A DNA stretch of 64,000 nt from Bin18 sp965200355. GTDB lineage: Bacteria; Desulfobacterota; Binatia; Bin18. The position numbers and the translations under genes are program-made. Of the stretch, positions 18,299 through 27,216 are shown one piece after another (the first letter of the stretch is position 1; the number at the start of each line of letters is the position of its first letter). The notes under the pieces are model-generated. The model searched no databases and was not told where the DNA came from. It saw only the letters and a list, made by a program, of their open reading frames with translations. The stretch spans positions 682,001 to 746,000 of the forward strand of contig OZ241351.1 in the NCBI GenBank assembly GCA_965200355.1. The letters run 5' to 3'.

Positions 18299-19882
18299 AT
18301 GGGCCAACAGACACTCGCCGTAGACCCGCAGATACTCACCGACAGCGCGCCCGAACAACGTCCCCTGACCGGTCAAGAATTCCTGGACAGCCTACAGGAT
18401 GAGCGGGAGGTCTGGATCTATGGCGAGCGTGTCAAAGACGGCACCCGGCACCCGGCCTTTCGGAATTCCGCCCGGATGCTGGCGCGCATGTATGATGCCC
18501 TGCACGACCCGTAAAGAAAACCGAGGCTCATCACGCCGACCGACACCGGGAACGGCGGGTTTACCCATAAGTTTTACAAGGTGCCCAAGAGTCAGCCCGA
18601 CCTGGCTGGCAGCCGGGATGCCATTGCCGAGTGGGCGCGCATTTCCTACGGCTGGATGGGGCGCCCGCCAGACTACAAAGCCAGCCTGACCGGGACCCTG
18701 GGTGCAAATACCGAATTCTATACGCCGTATCATGACAATGCGCTCCGCTGGTATCGTCGCACCCAGGAGCGCTGCCTGTTTCTCAACCACGCCCTGGTGA
18801 ACCCGCCGATCGATAAGGAAAAATCCCCGGACGAAGTGAAAGATGTCTATGTGCGGGTGGAAAAAGAAACCGACGCGGGAGTCATTGTCAGCGGTGCCAA
18901 GGTGGTCGCGACCGGCTCTGCCCTGACGCATCACAATTTTATTGGCTTTTACGGCCCCACCCCCTTGGGTAAGCCTGAGATGGCGCTCTTCGCCATGATT
19001 CCCATGGGTGCCGGCCTGAAGCTCATCTGCCGTCCGTCGTATGAGATGCACGCCGCCACCCTGGGGAGTCCGTTCGATTATCCGTTATCCTCTCGCCTGG
19101 ACGAAAATGACGCCATTCTGGTGTTGGACAAGGTCTTCATCCCCTGGGAGGATCTGTTTGTCTATCGCGACCTGGACAAAGCCAATAATTTTTTCCCCCG
19201 CTCGGGTTTTATCCCGCGCTTCACCCTGCACGGCTGCACCCGTTTCGCCGTGAAGTTGGACTTTTTGGCCGGGGTCCTGCTGAAAGCCCTTGACGCGCTT
19301 GGCATACAAGACCAGCGGAGCGCCCAAGTGCAGGTCGGTGAGGTCTTGTCCTGGCGGCATATGTTCTGGGGCCTGACCGAGGCCATGATCAATACCCCGG
19401 AGGAATGGGTCAACGGTGCCCTCCAGCCCAACACAGAATACGGTCTCGCCTACCGCGTCCTGGCTCCGGTCGCCTATCCGCGTATCAAAGAGATTATCGA
19501 GCAAACCATTGCCAGCGGCCTGATTTATCTCAACTCACATGCGACAGATTTCAAAACGCCGGAGCTACGGCCCTATCTGGAGAAGTATTTACGCGGCTCC
19601 AACGATTACGACGCGCTGGAGCGCGTCAAGCTGCTCAAAATTCTGTGGGATGCTGTTGGGACAGAGTTCGGCAGGCGGCACGAACTCTACGAGCGCAACT
19701 ACGCCGGCAACTACGAGAAAATTAAAATTGAGAGCCTACAGGCGGCTGTGGCCATGGGCCGCACGGATCATCTCAAGAGCTTTGTGGATCAGTGTATGGC
19801 CGAATACGATATCGACGGCTGGACCGCCCCGGACCTGATTAACCCGGATGATGTGAACCGGATGAAGTCAAGGGGTTCCTGA
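18299..19882 (+). pseudogene. HpaB-type FADH2-dependent hydroxylase with in-frame TAA
   Basis: Member of the 4-hydroxyphenylacetate 3-hydroxylase (HpaB) family, flavin-dependent enzymes with an acyl-CoA dehydrogenase fold that hydroxylate phenols or related compounds using FADH2 from a reductase. The N-terminus has the family signature LTGQEFLDSL and YGERVKD; after HDP at codon 71 comes a TAA (18512-18514), then the same frame continues with TPTDTGNGGFTHKFYK and the full remaining domain (SGAKVVATGSALTH, PWEDLFVYRD). Total 528 codons, the family length. Glu is usual at this spot, and GAA to TAA is one change. A GGAGGA site precedes the ATG. A nonsense mutation or a consensus error is likely; no second start with a good ribosome-binding site is obvious after the stop. 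Confidence 0.82.
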
Positions 19883-21024
19883 GCGAAACGGAAAGGTGGC
19901 GTTGATAGCCGGGCACAGGTTCCGCTCACACACCCGTCAGCGCAATCCGCGTGACCGACCAGGGTCTTTTTGGCAGCCTGTGTCCAGCCTACCCGCCAAA
20001 CCGTCACGCCACCCTGCGCGTCGAGCGCGGCCAGCGCGCGTCCGTCTGGCCGCCAGTACAATGCGGCCACTACGCCCGCCACAACCGCGTTCCCTATCGG
20101 ACTGCCTTCTCCATCTCTCTGAAGCGACCACACAACCACGCCACCATCGCGGCCTCCCGATGCCAGGCGCAGCGCGCGGCGCGCAAAGGCAAGCGTGGTG
20201 ACGGGTTGAACATGAAGCTCGAGAACGCCGGGCCGCGTGCCCTCGGGACCACTTCCCTGGAAGCTCCAGACCGTCACCGCCTCCCCTCCGCCGGTGGCCA
20301 AAAGGGTGCCGGTGTCATCGAAAGCCAGGGCCGACGGCTTGGCAGGATAGCCTGACATCATGGAGTCCTGCTCCGTGGAGCGGCGCCAGAAGTGCACCGA
20401 GTTGTCCTGGCTGCCACAGGCCACGATATCCCCGTCCGAGCTCAGTACCATCGACACCAAGGAGCCCTGCCACTCCAGCTTCTGGCGTAGCGCGCCAGTG
20501 GACCCGTCGAAGAACGCTACTCGACCGTAACAGGCCGTTGCCAGCTCCCCTCCGCTCGACCAGGCGAGCGCGCTGACGGTGCTGGGATGCTCATCAGAGC
20601 GCCACACCTCCACGCCGTCCGCACCATAGACACAAACCCGCCGGGAGCAGGAGGCCGCCAACCATTGGCCGTCCGGCGACCACGCCACGTTTTCTACCCA
20701 ACCGCTTCCGACGCCGATAGCCTGGCTTACCTGACCTTCGGCGGCACTCCAGATTAAGACTCGTCTGTCCTGGCCGGCCGTAGCGAACATGGTTCCGCTT
20801 GGGTGGACCGCCACCGCGAGCACCCCGCCTTCATGCACTCCGCGCCGCGCCCAGGCGGTCGCCCCAGACTTGCCGTCGAAGGCGTAGACGCCACCCGCAG
20901 CATCACCAACCATCAGCATCTCACCGCGCAGGCCCCACCCCCCGGCGATGGCGTAGTCACCGACTGCCGCGGACCAGCCCCGGCGAAGAACACCCCTCGG
21001 GCGGTCGATATGCACATCAGCCAT
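19789..21024 (-). CDS. WD40-repeat protein of the COG0523/HupE cluster
   Basis: A 411-aa beta-propeller with about seven WD40-like repeats (for example VLAVAVHPSGTMFATAGQDRRVLIW, shown here by its SGT-FATAGQDRRVLIW part, then ALAWSSGGELATACYG and LRLASGGRDGGVVVW). No signal peptide from the ATG at 21024 (MADVHIDRP), so probably cytoplasmic. The frame is open further upstream, but that part overlaps the preceding small gene. It is the last gene of a leftward run with a COG0523 GTPase, a flavoprotein and HupE. The final 30 or so residues are read antisense to the 3' end of the HpaB gene and look unlike a propeller, so the original stop may have been lost. Scaffolding or metal-insertion support is inferred from context only. 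Confidence 0.75.
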   Translation of the reverse strand: MADVHIDRPRGVLRRGWSAAVGDYAIAGGWGLRGEMLMVGDAAGGVYAFDGKSGATAWARRGVHEGGVLAVAVHPSGTMFATAGQDRRVLIWSAAEGQVSQAIGVGSGWVENVAWSPDGQWLAASCSRRVCVYGADGVEVWRSDEHPSTVSALAWSSGGELATACYGRVAFFDGSTGALRQKLEWQGSLVSMVLSSDGDIVACGSQDNSVHFWRRSTEQDSMMSGYPAKPSALAFDDTGTLLATGGGEAVTVWSFQGSGPEGTRPGVLELHVQPVTTLAFARRALRLASGGRDGGVVVWSLQRDGEGSPIGNAVVAGVVAALYWRPDGRALAALDAQGGVTVWRVGWTQAAKKTLVGHADCADGCVSGTCARLSTPPFRFAQEPLDFIRFTSSGLIRSGAVQPSISYSAIH

Positions 21025-21049
21025 GCGTCGAACTCCTGCCACCGCTCTC

Positions 21050-21277
21050 TCAATCAGCCCCGACAGTCGCAATCGCGGCGATGTTGGCCAACAGCCATGC
21101 GGATGCAGCAGATAACTGCAACCAATCCCCACTGGAGCTGAGCCCATAAGTCAACATGCTGCCAATCCAGCAAACGCTGGCAGCCGTTTGTCCGAGCCAG
21201 GTGAGGCTCCGCATCTTGGCGAGTCGGCTGTGCCGCGCGCTCGACGCGACGGCCCCTGCGTCGTGTCCCGTCAACAT
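21050..21277 (-). CDS. Small two-helix membrane protein
   Basis: A 75-aa protein with two predicted membrane helices (about residues 29-47 and 54-73) after a basic N-terminus. The ATG at 21277 has a GGGGAGGAG ribosome-binding site and overlaps the stop of the upstream flavoprotein gene, which supports it as real and coupled. A WD40 protein follows 25 bp downstream. I do not recognise a family. Its place in a presumed metal-homeostasis operon suggests a small membrane partner, but this is inference. Confidence 0.55.
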   Translation of the reverse strand: MLTGHDAGAVASSARHSRLAKMRSLTWLGQTAASVCWIGSMLTYGLSSSGDWLQLSAASAWLLANIAAIATVGAD

Positions 21278-22404
21278 ACGCACTCCTCCCCACAGCAGGA
21301 GAGGTCATCGAGATACATGCCCCACTTGCGGTAGTATTCTTCCAACTTTTTCGCCGGCAGCCCCAATGAGGTCGCAATTGCTTTGGCGACAATGCCGAAT
21401 CGTTGTCGATATTTGAAGATGAAGCAGAAGACGTAATTGTTATGGCGCACTGCGGGGCCGCAGAGAAACATGCCCGGTACGATGGTCGATTCATCGTGTT
21501 CGCCCAGAAGCGGAGAGCCATCGTCGCGGCGTTCAAACAAATCTGCGACTAGCCTGTGACTCCCCTCAAATCCGCCGGCCAATAGTGGCGGCACGCGGGT
21601 TTGAAACCGCTGTCCGTCCTGAGCCGTGACTTCATACACGGCGTCCACGCGCGTGACCGATTCGATAGGGGTGTGCGGAAACAGTTCCACGTGCTCAACA
21701 AACCGGTCTTCACGCATCCGTTCGAGCGTAAACGGGGAGAGCGCGACACTGGGGTCGGAACTCTCCTCCTCCCACGGGCACCCCTTGTCGAACAACCGCA
21801 CTCGTTTGTCGCGACACGCCAGATGGTAGGCCACATCGACCCCGCTTTCGTAGCCACCCACAACGATGAAGTCGTCCCCGTCAAGCGCTTCATAGCTGGC
21901 GATGGTCGCGGTGTGGCGACACAATTGGCTATCAACCAACCCACTCAAGCGTGGGTATTGGAACTCGCCAGCGGCCCAAATGACGTGCTTGGCGTGCAAG
22001 GTCTCGTTGGCCGTATCGAGGCGAAAGACGTCACCAACCTTTGCCACCTGCCTCACGTCGGTATCCTGGCGTACCGGTAACTCAAAGAATTGTGCGACGG
22101 CACGCAAATATCTCGCGTACTCTTTACCCGTTGGATGCTCAAGCCCCAAACTGAACGCGGGTGAAGTGCCAATCGCGATTGAGTTCAAATCGATCATGCC
22201 AATCGAGTTGGTTGGGTACGAGGGCGTGATGAAGCGAGTCTCGGCCGGCCATGAGGCGAACGACGCGCCGACCGTGTGACGCTCGGAAACGATGAAGTTT
22301 TCGATGCCAGCATGTCTGAGAGCCACCGCGGCCCCCACGCCGGCGGCACCGGCACCGACGACCACTACGTCATAGACGATTTCACTGTTCTCGGTGCCGG
22401 CCAT
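21271..22404 (-). CDS. FAD/NAD(P)-binding flavoprotein with Cys-rich C-terminus
   Basis: A 377-aa pyridine-nucleotide-disulfide-oxidoreductase-like or flavin monooxygenase-like protein: FAD-binding VVVGAGAAGVGAA near residue 12, a second Rossmann motif VVGGYESGVDVAYH near 183, and a C-terminal segment MFLCGPAVRHNNYVFCF. It ends with the unusual tail CCGEECVC, a plausible metal-binding cluster. It lies 21 bp downstream of a COG0523 metallochaperone GTPase. The start is taken as the ATG at 22404, behind AGGAGGAG, rather than the GTG two codons earlier. Similar flavoproteins are known next to COG0523 genes; the reaction is unknown. Reduction of a metal-bound thiol or of a metal is conceivable. 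Confidence 0.75.
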   Translation of the reverse strand: MAGTENSEIVYDVVVVGAGAAGVGAAVALRHAGIENFIVSERHTVGASFASWPAETRFITPSYPTNSIGMIDLNSIAIGTSPAFSLGLEHPTGKEYARYLRAVAQFFELPVRQDTDVRQVAKVGDVFRLDTANETLHAKHVIWAAGEFQYPRLSGLVDSQLCRHTATIASYEALDGDDFIVVGGYESGVDVAYHLACRDKRVRLFDKGCPWEEESSDPSVALSPFTLERMREDRFVEHVELFPHTPIESVTRVDAVYEVTAQDGQRFQTRVPPLLAGGFEGSHRLVADLFERRDDGSPLLGEHDESTIVPGMFLCGPAVRHNNYVFCFIFKYRQRFGIVAKAIATSLGLPAKKLEEYYRKWGMYLDDLSCCGEECVC

Positions 22405-22425
22405 ACACACTCCTCCTGTTGATAT

Positions 22426-23798
22426 TCAAATCAGACATGCTTCGAATCCCTGCCGCATGCTTTGCTCATCAAGGTTGCGGCCAATGAAAACGAGTTGATT
22501 GCGCCGGAGCGCGTCGCCCCAGGGCTGGTCCGGCTGTCCGTCAAAGAGCATGTGCACCCCCTGGAAGACGAAGCGGTCCGACTCGCCCGCGAGGCTGATG
22601 AAGCCCTTCATGCGGAAATGTCCACCCCGCGTTCACTGAGCAGTTCGCCCAGCCAGGCGTTGAGCCGGTCGGGGTCGACGTCGCCGTCCCTCTCGATTGA
22701 GATCGAGCCCACCTCGTCGTCGTGCTCGTGCTGGGCGACCCAGGTGCGCTCGACCTCGACGGGAACCACCGCTCCTCCAGCCGCGTTCGTCAGGTGGAGA
22801 GCGAACTCCTCCGCGGTGTGCTGGGTGTAGAGGCCAACCCGCACCGGCGTATCGACCTCCAAGAAGAACGACTTGCGCCCTGGGGAATCGAGCCGGAGGT
22901 TCACATGCTTGCCGACAGGAATCTCTTCCCCTGGGCGAATGAGCGCCGCAGGTTCGGCGTACCGTCGCACACACCACTCCGCACCCTCACGGAGGGCCGC
23001 GTCATCCGTGCCCTGGTCGGACACGACGACGAGCGACATCGCCGGATCAGGCCCATCGGCCAGGCTGAGTTCGTAGCGGCCGCTAGGGAGCGAATAGACG
23101 CCAGTCCACTCGAACGGATACTCCGACTCGAGGAAGGTGGGACGACGCTCAAGCACCTGATCCAGGTCGAAGGCCCCGAGGTTGAGTACCGTGTCAACGG
23201 AGACGTGCGCCCGCTCGCTGCGCACGACTTGGGCCATACGGTTCATGTCTCGGAGCCGCGCTTCGAGCCGGTCGAGCGCCTCGCCGTTGACGAGGTCCGT
23301 CTTGTTGAGCACGAGGACGTCTGCGAACGCGATTTGCTCCGTGCTTTCGTCGCTTCGGCCGAGCTGCTGTTCGATGTGGGCGGCATCGACGAGCGTGACG
23401 ATTCCGTCAAGCGAGAACTCCTCGCGAATCTCGTCGTCCATGAAGAACGTCTGAGCGACCGGCCCGGGATCGGCCAGCCCGGTGGTTTCCACCAACACAT
23501 AGTCGAACTTGTCGCGGCGCTTCATGAGATTGCCGAGTACGCGAATCAGATCTCCGCGCACCGTGCAGCAGATGCAGCCGTTCGACATCTCGAAGATATC
23601 CTCGTCAGCGTCGATGACGAGCGCCTGATCGATGCCGACCTCCCCATACTCGTTCTCGATCACGGCAATGCGCTTGCCGTGCTCCTCACTCAAGATCCGG
23701 TTGAGCAGGGTCGTCTTGCCAGAGCCGAGGAAGCCGGTGAGGATGGTCACAGGTACTTTTCGAGGGGTCATTGCTAAATCTAAATGTGACGTATTCAT
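22426..23798 (-). pseudogene. COG0523 (CobW-like) metallochaperone GTPase, frameshifted near its C-terminus
   Basis: G3E-family GTPase that loads or distributes metal ions, often zinc. It has Walker A GFLGSGKTTLL, the metal-binding CICC motif in SNGCICCTVRGDL, switch segments ETTGLADP and the NKTD specificity motif, then a CobW C-terminal domain. The start ATG at 23798 overlaps the stop of the preceding small gene (TAATG) behind AGGAG. Near 22616-22618 the frame breaks: GVDIS-A-stop, while the next frame carries on with FRMKGFISLAGESDRFVFQG, the standard end of the family. One missing T (three where four are needed) explains it. With the base restored the protein is about 457 aa. It is either a consensus error or a mild truncation of about 62 residues. 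Confidence 0.85.
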
Positions 23799-24094
23799 TA
23801 GTTCTCCTGGAGCAGCGGAATCTGGACGTCGAACCCCCACGCCGTGCAGACCTGGACCAGGTCTGCGGCGTCAACGGCGTCCGTGGGTTTGTGCAGCTTG
23901 TGTTGCAGCGGGGGGGAATCGGGCCGAAGCAGGCCAACCACGGTCTCGATGGGCGCACAGCCCTCTTCGAGACACGCCAACTCGGTGACCGTAACCGTCG
24001 CGCCATCGGGAAGGCTGAGCGCTACGCGCAACGCTTCCTTGATATGTCGAACCCGCTCGCGGTTCGGGCGACGTGGTGATGTGTTGATCAACAT
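23798..24094 (-). CDS. Small COG0523-associated protein
   Basis: A 98-aa soluble protein with VTVTELACLEEGCAPIETVV in its centre, including two cysteines six residues apart, and a Pro/His-rich loop (RPDSPPLQHKLHKPT). Short proteins like this are found upstream of COG0523 GTPases, where they may act in metal handling; I know them by context rather than by a named family. Its stop overlaps the GTPase start (TAATG), so the two are translationally coupled. The ATG at 24094 has an adequate purine-rich site upstream. Confidence 0.65.
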   Translation of the reverse strand: MLINTSPRRPNRERVRHIKEALRVALSLPDGATVTVTELACLEEGCAPIETVVGLLRPDSPPLQHKLHKPTDAVDAADLVQVCTAWGFDVQIPLLQEN

Positions 24095-24272
24095 GTTCTC
24101 TCCCTTCTTCCCTGCGATACGGCGAGACCGAAGAGGGGACCAAGTGGCGTCACGGCAGGCGTTTCAGCGTCGTCAACACACGCACTGCGTCTGAGCAAGT
24201 GGGCAGTGACGAAGACTCCAAACCCAGGCTGGGTGCGGCGAGGGCGCTCCACGTGACGGCTCCTCGGATGCG

Positions 24273-24713
24273 TCAGCGTCCCCCCTCGTATGGCGGCACA
24301 CGCCCCAGTATGCTTGCGCGGAGGGGCTTCGGACGTCGCCCCCGCGGCATGAATCCATCCACGGTAGCGATGTAGAGCGAGACGCCCTCCACGATGCCAC
24401 GTGCGCTCTCGCCCGGGTGCTGGTCCCCGAAGAGGTAAGTCCACGCTCCGGGCGACGAAAGCGCGATTCCGCAGGGGCGCGGGCATACACTCAGGCACGC
24501 GGTGGGCCTGACCTCCACGTGGGGGCCCAATGGGCTCTTATGGAACGTTGCGCGAAGCTCTTGATAGAGTTTGAAGCCGGTTCGACTCTCTCGTGGCTCA
24601 CGCGGAGAGCCAGGTGCCCGACAGGACGCGCACACGTGAAGGACGGATGACCGAAAGGTGCCAGAAGAGGGCTGTGCCCCTTTGGCCAAAACGGATGCGG
24701 CAGTTTCGGTCAT
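24273..24713 (-). CDS. DUF1636-type (2Fe-2S ferredoxin-like) metal-binding protein
   Basis: A 146-aa protein with CASCR (residue 28 on) and later CLSVCPRPCGIALSSPGAWTY, the cysteine pattern of DUF1636 thioredoxin-like ferredoxin proteins. These are often found beside cobW-type genes and are presumed to bind a metal or Fe-S cluster. The ATG at 24713 is preceded by GAGGAGTCAGC. It lies between hupE and the small COG0523-associated gene, all in the same direction. The last 30 residues are basic and poorly conserved in appearance. The 178 bp after it contain no convincing gene. Confidence 0.75.
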   Translation of the reverse strand: MTETAASVLAKGAQPSSGTFRSSVLHVCASCRAPGSPREPRESRTGFKLYQELRATFHKSPLGPHVEVRPTACLSVCPRPCGIALSSPGAWTYLFGDQHPGESARGIVEGVSLYIATVDGFMPRGRRPKPLRASILGRVPPYEGGR

Positions 24714-24734
24714 GCTGACTCCTCGGTCATATGC

Positions 24735-24761
24735 AGCCAGCCCCCGGTCCGGGGGCTGGCT
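24735..24761 (-). terminator. Strong hairpin between hupE and the DUF1636 gene
   Basis: A 13-bp perfect inverted repeat (AGCCAGCCCCCGG / CCGGGGGCTGGCT) with a one-base centre lies just after the hupE stop codon in the leftward direction. No T-run follows, so it may slow or partly stop transcription, or protect the hupE mRNA end, rather than act as a full terminator. Confidence 0.5.
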
Positions 24762-24769
24762 TGGGATTA

Positions 24770-25423
24770 CTAGACAGCCAGACCCAATATATTGAAGACG
24801 AGGCCCTCGACATGCTCAAGCGTGAGAAACGTGCCGACCCCAGCCACAGCAGCGCCGGCGAGGCGGACATGAATATGCTGCGCCTCGGTCGCCTTCAGCA
24901 GATTGTACACAACAAATCCGGCCAGGAGCGCCAAGCCGTATTGCAGCAGGCCGAGTCCGACCAAATAGCCTATCAGCACGGTCGCGCCGGCTCCTGCTTC
25001 CTGGGCCGCGATTGTGTCGCCAAAGGCTGACCCGTGAAAAAGGCCGAAAACCGCGAAAAGTCCGACCGCCGGAGCAAGGCCCGTGGCACGACCGGACAAC
25101 AGGATACTGCCGACAACGAGAAGCGAAAGGCCGATCACCAATTCCTTGACAGGCAGACCAACACCAAAACTCATCAGCAAGCAACCAAGCAGCATCGCGC
25201 CAATATACGCGGCCGTTGCCAGTTGCGCGCGGCCGGTGTAAAGCGCCGCAATGCCAACGGCGATGACGAAGAAAAGATGATCAAAGCCCAAGAACGGATG
25301 CCCCACGCCGGACAAGAGCCCATCGGTCAGTGTTTCCATGGGCAGGCCACCGAGCGGGTGGTGGGCAAGGGCCGGAACCCCACTCATGGTGAAAACGACC
25401 CCGGCTAAAAGATATCTCTTCAT
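24770..25423 (-). CDS. hupE: HupE/UreJ family metal transporter
   Basis: A 217-aa membrane protein with a signal-like first helix and about six further membrane helices. It carries the family motifs HPLGG, HPFLGFDHLFFVIAVG and FGLFHGSAFGD, whose His and Asp residues are thought to bind metal. Classical HupE/UreJ proteins take up nickel or cobalt for hydrogenase or urease; versions beside COG0523 genes are predicted to act in zinc or cobalt supply. AGGAGG sits just upstream of the ATG, and a candidate Fur/Zur-type operator lies 63 bp before it. No hydrogenase or urease genes are in the window, which favours a general metal-scarcity role. Confidence 0.88.
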   Translation of the reverse strand: MKRYLLAGVVFTMSGVPALAHHPLGGLPMETLTDGLLSGVGHPFLGFDHLFFVIAVGIAALYTGRAQLATAAYIGAMLLGCLLMSFGVGLPVKELVIGLSLLVVGSILLSGRATGLAPAVGLFAVFGLFHGSAFGDTIAAQEAGAGATVLIGYLVGLGLLQYGLALLAGFVVYNLLKATEAQHIHVRLAGAAVAGVGTFLTLEHVEGLVFNILGLAV

Positions 25424-25485
25424 TTTTTCCTCCTTACTGGAAAATTCGTACCTGTTTGGTGTGGGGTCTTCTATTGCATAATAAC

Positions 25486-25506
25486 TGTAATAGCAATCTT
25501 ATTACA
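25486..25506 (-). promoter_or_regulatory. Candidate Fur/Zur-family operator upstream of hupE
   Basis: A 21-bp palindrome with 7-bp arms, TGTAATA-N7-TATTACA, lies in the AT-rich part of the 311-bp gap 25424-25734. The inner halves resemble the GTAAT/ATTAC core of Zur boxes, and the gene content downstream (HupE, DUF1636, COG0523) fits a zinc-responsive regulon. No other gene or repeat is seen in this gap; the left part holds the hupE ribosome-binding site and the right part is plain GC-rich sequence. Confidence 0.5.
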
Positions 25507-25734
25507 ATAATGACCCGGAGTTGTCAAGTTGACCCGGATTGCCATGGCTCTAGTGTGGTACGAGACACGAATCGAGCGCAGCTGGCCGGATTCGGTCTGA
25601 CCAAAAATAATGTCGTGCGACAATGATCGCGCGCGTACACTACCGTGTAGGTTTCAATCGTGCCGGACCCGTTGAACGCTTCTACCCGGTCAACCGGTGG
25701 GGAACCCGCATCGGGGTTTGCATCATCCGTGGGT

Positions 25735-27192
25735 TCAGCCGGACCCGGTGGAACGAACCCGTCCCCCGCCCAACACTTCCCGCGCGGGCGCGGAGCGTCC
25801 CAGCCACCTGCCGAGGGCGAAGAGCGCCAGACCGCTCAGCATGCCCGGCATGACCTCATAGACGACCGTCTCGTGCCAGCCCAGGGAGCGCCACAGCAGC
25901 ACGACACCGATCCCGACGAGCATCATCGCCAGGGCCAGCTCCTCGGTCGGCTTCTGGTTGAGCGCGTAGACGAGCAGCAGCGGACCGAAGGCGCTCGCCA
26001 GCGCAGACCAGGCGATCAGGACGAGATTGAAGACGCTTTCGGTGCGGCTCAGGGCAATACCGAGGGCCAGCAGGGTGACCAGGGCCGTCGCCAGTTTGGT
26101 AGCCGCGTAGCTCCGAAACCGGTGAGACGAAAAGTCGCGGGTGAACGCTGCCGTACAGCTCAGGATGACTGAATCAGCCGTTGAGATCGTGGCCGCGAAC
26201 AGCCCGGCCAGCACCAGCCCCGTCAGCAGGGGCGGCAGCAGTTCTCCGGCCAGGGTCGGCAGGGCGAGTTCGGCATCGAATTCGGCGGTGTCGGGCAGCA
26301 GCAGCCGGGCGGCCAGGCCGACGCAGATGGTGAGGGCATAGAACGCAATATACCAGCCGTAGTAATAGCACCGGACGCGCCACATCTGCCCAGGGTCGTC
26401 CAGGGCCATGAAGCGCACCATGATATGCGGCTGGCCGATGACAGCCACCCCGGCGAGCAGCCAGCCGAGGACGAATAGCACGGAGCCGACCATGCCGCCG
26501 AACGCCGCCCGTTCGGGGAAGCAGTCCATGAAGCCGGGTGAGACGTCGCCGAGCGCGGCCCCGAATGCCTGCCAACCGCCGAGTTCCCGAAGCCCCACCC
26601 ACAGCATGAGGCCCATCGCCGAGATCATCACCAGCGATTGGGCGGCATCGGTCCAGATCGACGCCCGGATGCCGCCAGCAAAGCAGTACAGCAGGACGAT
26701 CACCGCTCCGACGACCGCCCCCACCCCGTACTCCCAACCGAACAGCACAAACAGGGCCTTGCTGCCGGCGTTGAACTGCGCCGCCGCGTAGGCCCCCAGA
26801 AACACAATTGTCAGCAGCCCGCCGAGGGCTTGCAGGCGCGGGTAGTCGGTCCCATGCCAGGCGCTCAGGACGCCGGCGAAGCTGTGCTGACGCCGCGCCT
26901 CGGTCGCCACCCGCAGCTTCCGGTGCACAAGGAGGGAGGTCACGAAGTCGCCCACGATCCAGCCCACCATCAGCCAGACCGAGGACAGCCCGGAGGTATA
27001 GGTGTAGCCGATCATCCCGATGAACATGTAGCCGCTGTTATTGGTCGCGACCGCCGACAGCCCGACCAGCCAGGGTTTGACGCGCTGGCTGGCAAGCAGG
27101 TAGTCGACGCCGGTCGGCTCGCGACGCCGCGCCGACAGCAGCCCGACGAGGACGAACAGTAACAGGAAGAAGCCGAAGCTGAGCAGGGTCAT
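25735..27192 (-). CDS. Sodium:solute symporter (SSS family) of the ectoine operon
   Basis: A 485-aa polytopic membrane protein with about 13 helices and SSS hallmarks: the first helix followed by RRREPTGVDYLLASQRV, the GLSAVATNNSGYMFIGMIG segment (TM2 sodium/substrate region), and ISTADSVILSCTAA (TM8, with the Ser/Thr sodium ligands). Closest in style to PutP/OpuE/choline-type carriers of the superfamily. It lies 24 bp downstream of ectD in the same direction, so it is probably co-expressed under osmotic stress and may take up ectoine, hydroxyectoine, proline or another compatible solute. Substrate assignment is inferred from context only. Confidence 0.85.
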   Translation of the reverse strand: MTLLSFGFFLLLFVLVGLLSARRREPTGVDYLLASQRVKPWLVGLSAVATNNSGYMFIGMIGYTYTSGLSSVWLMVGWIVGDFVTSLLVHRKLRVATEARRQHSFAGVLSAWHGTDYPRLQALGGLLTIVFLGAYAAAQFNAGSKALFVLFGWEYGVGAVVGAVIVLLYCFAGGIRASIWTDAAQSLVMISAMGLMLWVGLRELGGWQAFGAALGDVSPGFMDCFPERAAFGGMVGSVLFVLGWLLAGVAVIGQPHIMVRFMALDDPGQMWRVRCYYYGWYIAFYALTICVGLAARLLLPDTAEFDAELALPTLAGELLPPLLTGLVLAGLFAATISTADSVILSCTAAFTRDFSSHRFRSYAATKLATALVTLLALGIALSRTESVFNLVLIAWSALASAFGPLLLVYALNQKPTEELALAMMLVGIGVVLLWRSLGWHETVVYEVMPGMLSGLALFALGRWLGRSAPAREVLGGGRVRSTGSG

Positions 27193-27216
27193 GGGGGGAG
27201 GGCTCTCCTACCCCAC

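Noticed and set aside
22722..23777. 351-residue plus-strand frame opposite the COG0523 GTPase
   Set aside because: It is antisense to the clear G-domain; composition mirrors the GTPase codons.
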